Part shown: positions 63,142-64,000 of the stretch, in pieces
How the letters are laid out: each line of letters opens with the position of its first letter
Numbering within the stretch: position 1 is the stretch's first letter
Position numbers and translations under genes: made by a program
The notes under the pieces: generated by a model
Database searches by the model: none
What the model was told of the DNA's origin: nothing
Seen by the model: only the letters and a program-made list of their open reading frames with translations
Source: JAGQVA01 sp033764335
GTDB lineage: Bacteria; Bacteroidota; Bacteroidia; J057
Assembly (NCBI GenBank): GCA_033764335.1
Contig: JANRJC010000051.1
Span: 62,001-126,000, forward strand
Length of the DNA stretch: 64,000 nt
Reading direction: 5' to 3'

Positions 63142-63605
63142 TGAAACCCCTTTTCAAACTATACCCTGCCCTTGTTCTTGCTCTTGCCGGTTTACTGGTA
63201 TCGGGCTGTTCTCATCTGGAAGAAATAGAACCACCTGGCGTGGTTCCGGAAATTTCGCTAATAAGTGTTTCTCCCACGGTCGTGATCGCTCATGAAGAGG
63301 AAATTATTTTCAAAATTGAATATACCGATGGCGACGGAGACCTGGGTTCCAATAATGACCTTGACCGCAATGTTTTTGTGAAGGATACTCGTATTGATGT
63401 AGTTCACGAGTTTCGTCTCCGACAACTTGCCCCGGACGGAGCCGTGATTCCGATTACGGGTATTTTTGATATTGTATTGCCGAATACGATCATTACAAAC
63501 GGCTCCGGGGAGCAGAAAGCGGTATTTTCCATTCATATCGTGGATCGCGCCGGAAACGAAAGCAATGTCGTTGACAGCCCGGAGATCACGATTAAAGCGG
63601 AATAG
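63141..63605 (+). CDS. Small lipoprotein, immunoglobulin-like
   Basis: The 154-residue lipoprotein (lipobox VSGC) has one beta-sandwich domain: ISVSPTVVIAHEEEIIFKIEYTDGDGDLG, with a DGDGDLG turn that is a likely Ca2+ site, and VFSIHIVDRAGNESN. Domains of this type are common in Bacteroidota surface proteins. The ATG at 63141 overlaps the previous stop by one base (TGATG); a GTG one codon upstream is also possible. Last gene of the operon. Confidence 0.7.
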   Translation: MKPLFKLYPALVLALAGLLVSGCSHLEEIEPPGVVPEISLISVSPTVVIAHEEEIIFKIEYTDGDGDLGSNNDLDRNVFVKDTRIDVVHEFRLRQLAPDGAVIPITGIFDIVLPNTIITNGSGEQKAVFSIHIVDRAGNESNVVDSPEITIKAE

Positions 63606-63635
63606 AAGGCCTAAGAGATTTATTTTTCAAGTATG

Positions 63636-64000
63636 TTATGACCCCGTTTTCGGGATCGTAAAAAAGAAGGTGGTTCCTTTACCCAATTCGGATTCGGCCC
63701 AGATATTTCCGCCGTGTACTTCGACAATACGTTTGCAGATCGCAAGTCCGATCCCGGTTCCGGGAAATTCGATCGCATTGAGCCGCTGGAATGGCTCGAA
63801 AATTTTGCTCAAATATTCCTCTTCGATTCCAATGCCATTGTCTATGACCATTAGGATATGATAATCCGGGCTGTCTTTGGCGTCAATGATCACGCGGGGT
63901 TCCGGAGAATGGTTGAATTTTAAGGCATTTCCGATGAGGTTTTGAAAAAGAAGCTCCCATTGATAGGGCGAACCCGAGATTTCCGGAAGAAGGCGGACTT
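63636..64000 (-). CDS. Sensor histidine kinase, C-terminal catalytic domain (partial)
   Basis: The frame is open to the window edge, so only the last ~120 residues are seen. They form the ATP-binding domain: N box LFQNLIGNALKF, G1 box VIDNGIGI, F box IFEPFQRLN and G2 box GTGIGLAICKRIVEVHGG, ending with TTFFFTIP. The input and dimer domains lie outside. It converges with the lipoprotein operon, 30 bp away. Confidence 0.93.
   Translation of the reverse strand, partial: VRLLPEISGSPYQWELLFQNLIGNALKFNHSPEPRVIIDAKDSPDYHILMVIDNGIGIEEEYLSKIFEPFQRLNAIEFPGTGIGLAICKRIVEVHGGNIWAESELGKGTTFFFTIPKTGS

Overview
The window is a stretch of a Bacteroidota chromosome. The evidence is a SusC/SusD pair, a DUF4249 lipoprotein next to a TonB-dependent receptor, a BlaI regulator with an M56/M23 membrane peptidase, a PadR regulator with an FtsX permease carrying the PadR-linked prefix domain, and many small lipoproteins with Bacteroidota-style lipoboxes. 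A large-genome lineage such as Saprospiria or Cytophagia is my guess; no rRNA or marker gene settles it. I found no tRNA, rRNA, CRISPR array, transposase or prophage.

Layout. 1-754: end of a UvrA-like ABC ATPase. 783-12746: a complete [NiFe]-hydrogenase locus. hypA-B-F-C-D-E run leftward; hoxF, a fused hoxU-hoxY, hoxH, a maturation protease and a saccharopine-dehydrogenase-like gene run rightward from a shared control region (6555-6678). The enzyme is predicted to be a cytoplasmic NAD(H)-linked hydrogenase of the Hox (group 3d) type. 12790-19332: a secreted beta-rich protein, a DUF4249/TonB receptor pair, a HAD phosphatase, a TRIC-family channel and a kinase-fold protein. 19543-24093: an SGNH hydrolase with LysM, an MBOAT acyltransferase and an FAD oxidoreductase, overlapping end to start. 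24302-24971: a gene-poor, partly decayed stretch, followed by a PIN-domain toxin-antitoxin pair and dnaE (to 29269). 29425-42826: mixed metabolic, regulatory and transport genes, including a BlaI/M56-M23 pair with a visible double operator, a PQQ dehydrogenase with an internal cytochrome c domain, an Rpn-like nuclease, a BASS transporter and a phosphodiesterase. 42918-47452: a SusD/SusC pair.

47751-58289 is the most unusual part: an island with three different caspase-fold proteins in two convergent gene sets that end at a shared strong hairpin. The rightward set is a caspase-subtilisin fusion, a second caspase with an unrecognised C-terminal half, and a lipoprotein. The leftward set is a membrane-anchored caspase, an exported repeat protein with two hydrophobic segments, and a TIG/NHL-repeat lipoprotein. 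The leftward genes look more AT-rich than their surroundings. I read this as a candidate multi-protease signalling or defence-like system running from cytoplasm to cell surface; that function is inference.

58420-64000: a Kir-type potassium channel, a tightly packed five-gene operon of lipoproteins around a Tat-exported alkaline-phosphatase-superfamily/DUF1501-like protein and a cytochrome-like lipoprotein, and the catalytic end of a histidine kinase cut by the window edge.
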